64,000 bases of DNA from Martinezella hainanensis (GTDB taxonomy: Bacteria > Pseudomonadota > Alphaproteobacteria > Rhizobiales > Rhizobiaceae). The first letter of the stretch is position 1, and each line of letters begins with the position of its first letter. Where the stretch lies: assembly GCF_900094555.1 (NCBI RefSeq), contig NZ_FMAC01000010.1, positions 124,001 through 188,000 on the forward strand. The letters run 5' to 3'. Under the pieces are notes generated by a model. That model ran no database searches, was not told the origin of the DNA, and was given only the letters and a program-made list of their open reading frames with translations. Positions 63,471-64,000 of this stretch are shown piece after piece. The position numbers were made by a program, and so were the translations under genes.

Positions 63471-64000
63471 AAATGATAAGCTTATCACGTGCTGGAGTTG
63501 CATCTGAAGACGTATTATGTGTCGTTGCTGTGTTGGATAGCGCAGAGATTTACCAGCCTGACGCGCGTGCTTATCAGTATCGCCATCGAGCCGATTTTGG
63601 CGAGTATTGGTACTACGAAAATTTCCCGCTTAGTGTTCAGGATATCGTCTATTTTGATGATCACAATTCATCTCAGTCTTATTTTGTCCTATTATCAGCG
63701 GAAGGCGACGTTTATCATTTCGCATCGCCTGATAGATTCCAGGAGCGGATTGTCGGTGCAGGCACAACGGCGGACGATTCCAAATTCTACGGCAAGATGT
63801 TGAAAATCTCCCAGATTGGCGAGCGGCTTTACGCTTGCGGCGCCGGCGGGCAGGTTTACGTGCGTCACGGCCGCGATGACTGGCGAATGCTATCTGACGC
63901 GGTGCTGAATGATCCTGAAGCAAAGAAGCGGTTGTTGGAGAGTGGCCCTAGTTTGGGGCAGCCCGGCTGGAAAGAATGGATAATCCAGAAAGCTCTCAAT
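63467..64000 (+). CDS. candidate immunity protein, partial (3' end beyond window)
   Basis: Open frame from GTG 63467 (GTGA overlap with the effector stop) or ATG 63473 to the window edge, 178 codons visible. No signal peptide, so cytoplasmic, as needed against a nuclease. Two similar stretches, FVLLSAEGDVYHFASPDRFQ and LYACGAGGQVYVRHGRDDWR, look like blades of a beta-propeller. A+T-rich like the effector gene. Immunity function is inferred from position directly after a toxin gene. Confidence 0.65.
   Translation, partial: MKMISLSRAGVASEDVLCVVAVLDSAEIYQPDARAYQYRHRADFGEYWYYENFPLSVQDIVYFDDHNSSQSYFVLLSAEGDVYHFASPDRFQERIVGAGTTADDSKFYGKMLKISQIGERLYACGAGGQVYVRHGRDDWRMLSDAVLNDPEAKKRLLESGPSLGQPGWKEWIIQKALN

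Overview
The window looks like part of a GC-rich alphaproteobacterial replicon, most likely a Rhizobium species in the broad sense (Rhizobium/Agrobacterium group). The reasons are the rhizobial exopolysaccharide genes, a transglutaminase-like cysteine proteinase, a DUF1402-type exported protein, and a type VI secretion (T6SS) locus in the same order as the Agrobacterium tumefaciens imp/hcp locus, including the fused TagF-PppA and two TssC proteins. I see no tRNA, rRNA, CRISPR array or insertion sequence.

Left part (1-15.3 kb): the end of an exopolysaccharide cluster (polysaccharide pyruvyl transferase, cut by the window edge, plus a Wzx/ExoT-like flippase); a glycerophosphodiester phosphodiesterase divergent from a ROK regulator; a GT29-like glycosyltransferase; several exported proteins; a GH3 beta-glucosidase with a PA14 insert; an MHYT-GGDEF-EAL c-di-GMP protein; and an orphan TadG-like protein.

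Middle (15.4-21.2 kb): XRE, LysR and ArsR regulators, an aldo/keto reductase, and the queuosine-precursor operon queC-queD-queE. A Tte-like preQ1-I riboswitch lies directly before queC, so the product can switch off its own synthesis.

21.4-32.4 kb is a sugar-acid regulon: a lactonase-like SMP-30 protein, a DUF336 protein, L-idonate 5-dehydrogenase, a 2-hydroxyacid/2-ketoaldonate reductase, gluconate 5-dehydrogenase, gluconokinase, a beta-hydroxyacid dehydrogenase, a small alpha/beta-barrel protein, a LacI/GntR-type repressor and a ribose-type ABC importer. Four copies of the palindrome ATGTTATCGATAACAT (two perfect, two near-perfect) sit at the promoters of these units and at the repressor gene itself. 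Together this is an uptake-to-6-phosphogluconate route for idonate, ketogluconate or gluconate under one repressor.

32.7-35.7 kb holds an AraC regulator, a small exported protein and a Wza-like outer-membrane polysaccharide export lipoprotein.

35.8-64.0 kb is a complete T6SS. A leftward operon (tssA, tssB, tssC, a second tssC, tagJ, tssE, tssF, tssG, fha, tssK, tssL, tssM, tagF-pppA, ppkA) is tightly packed, with many 4-bp ATGA overlaps. A rightward operon carries tssH/clpV, hcp, an unknown gene, vgrG, a DUF2169 adaptor, a PAAR-like effector with a hydrophobic Gly/Ala segment and a predicted AHH-type nuclease end, and a candidate immunity gene cut by the window edge. The sheath, baseplate, membrane complex, ATPase and threonine-phosphorylation switch are all encoded; no TssJ gene is visible. 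The effector/immunity end is visibly richer in A+T than the core and is the likeliest place for undescribed biology.
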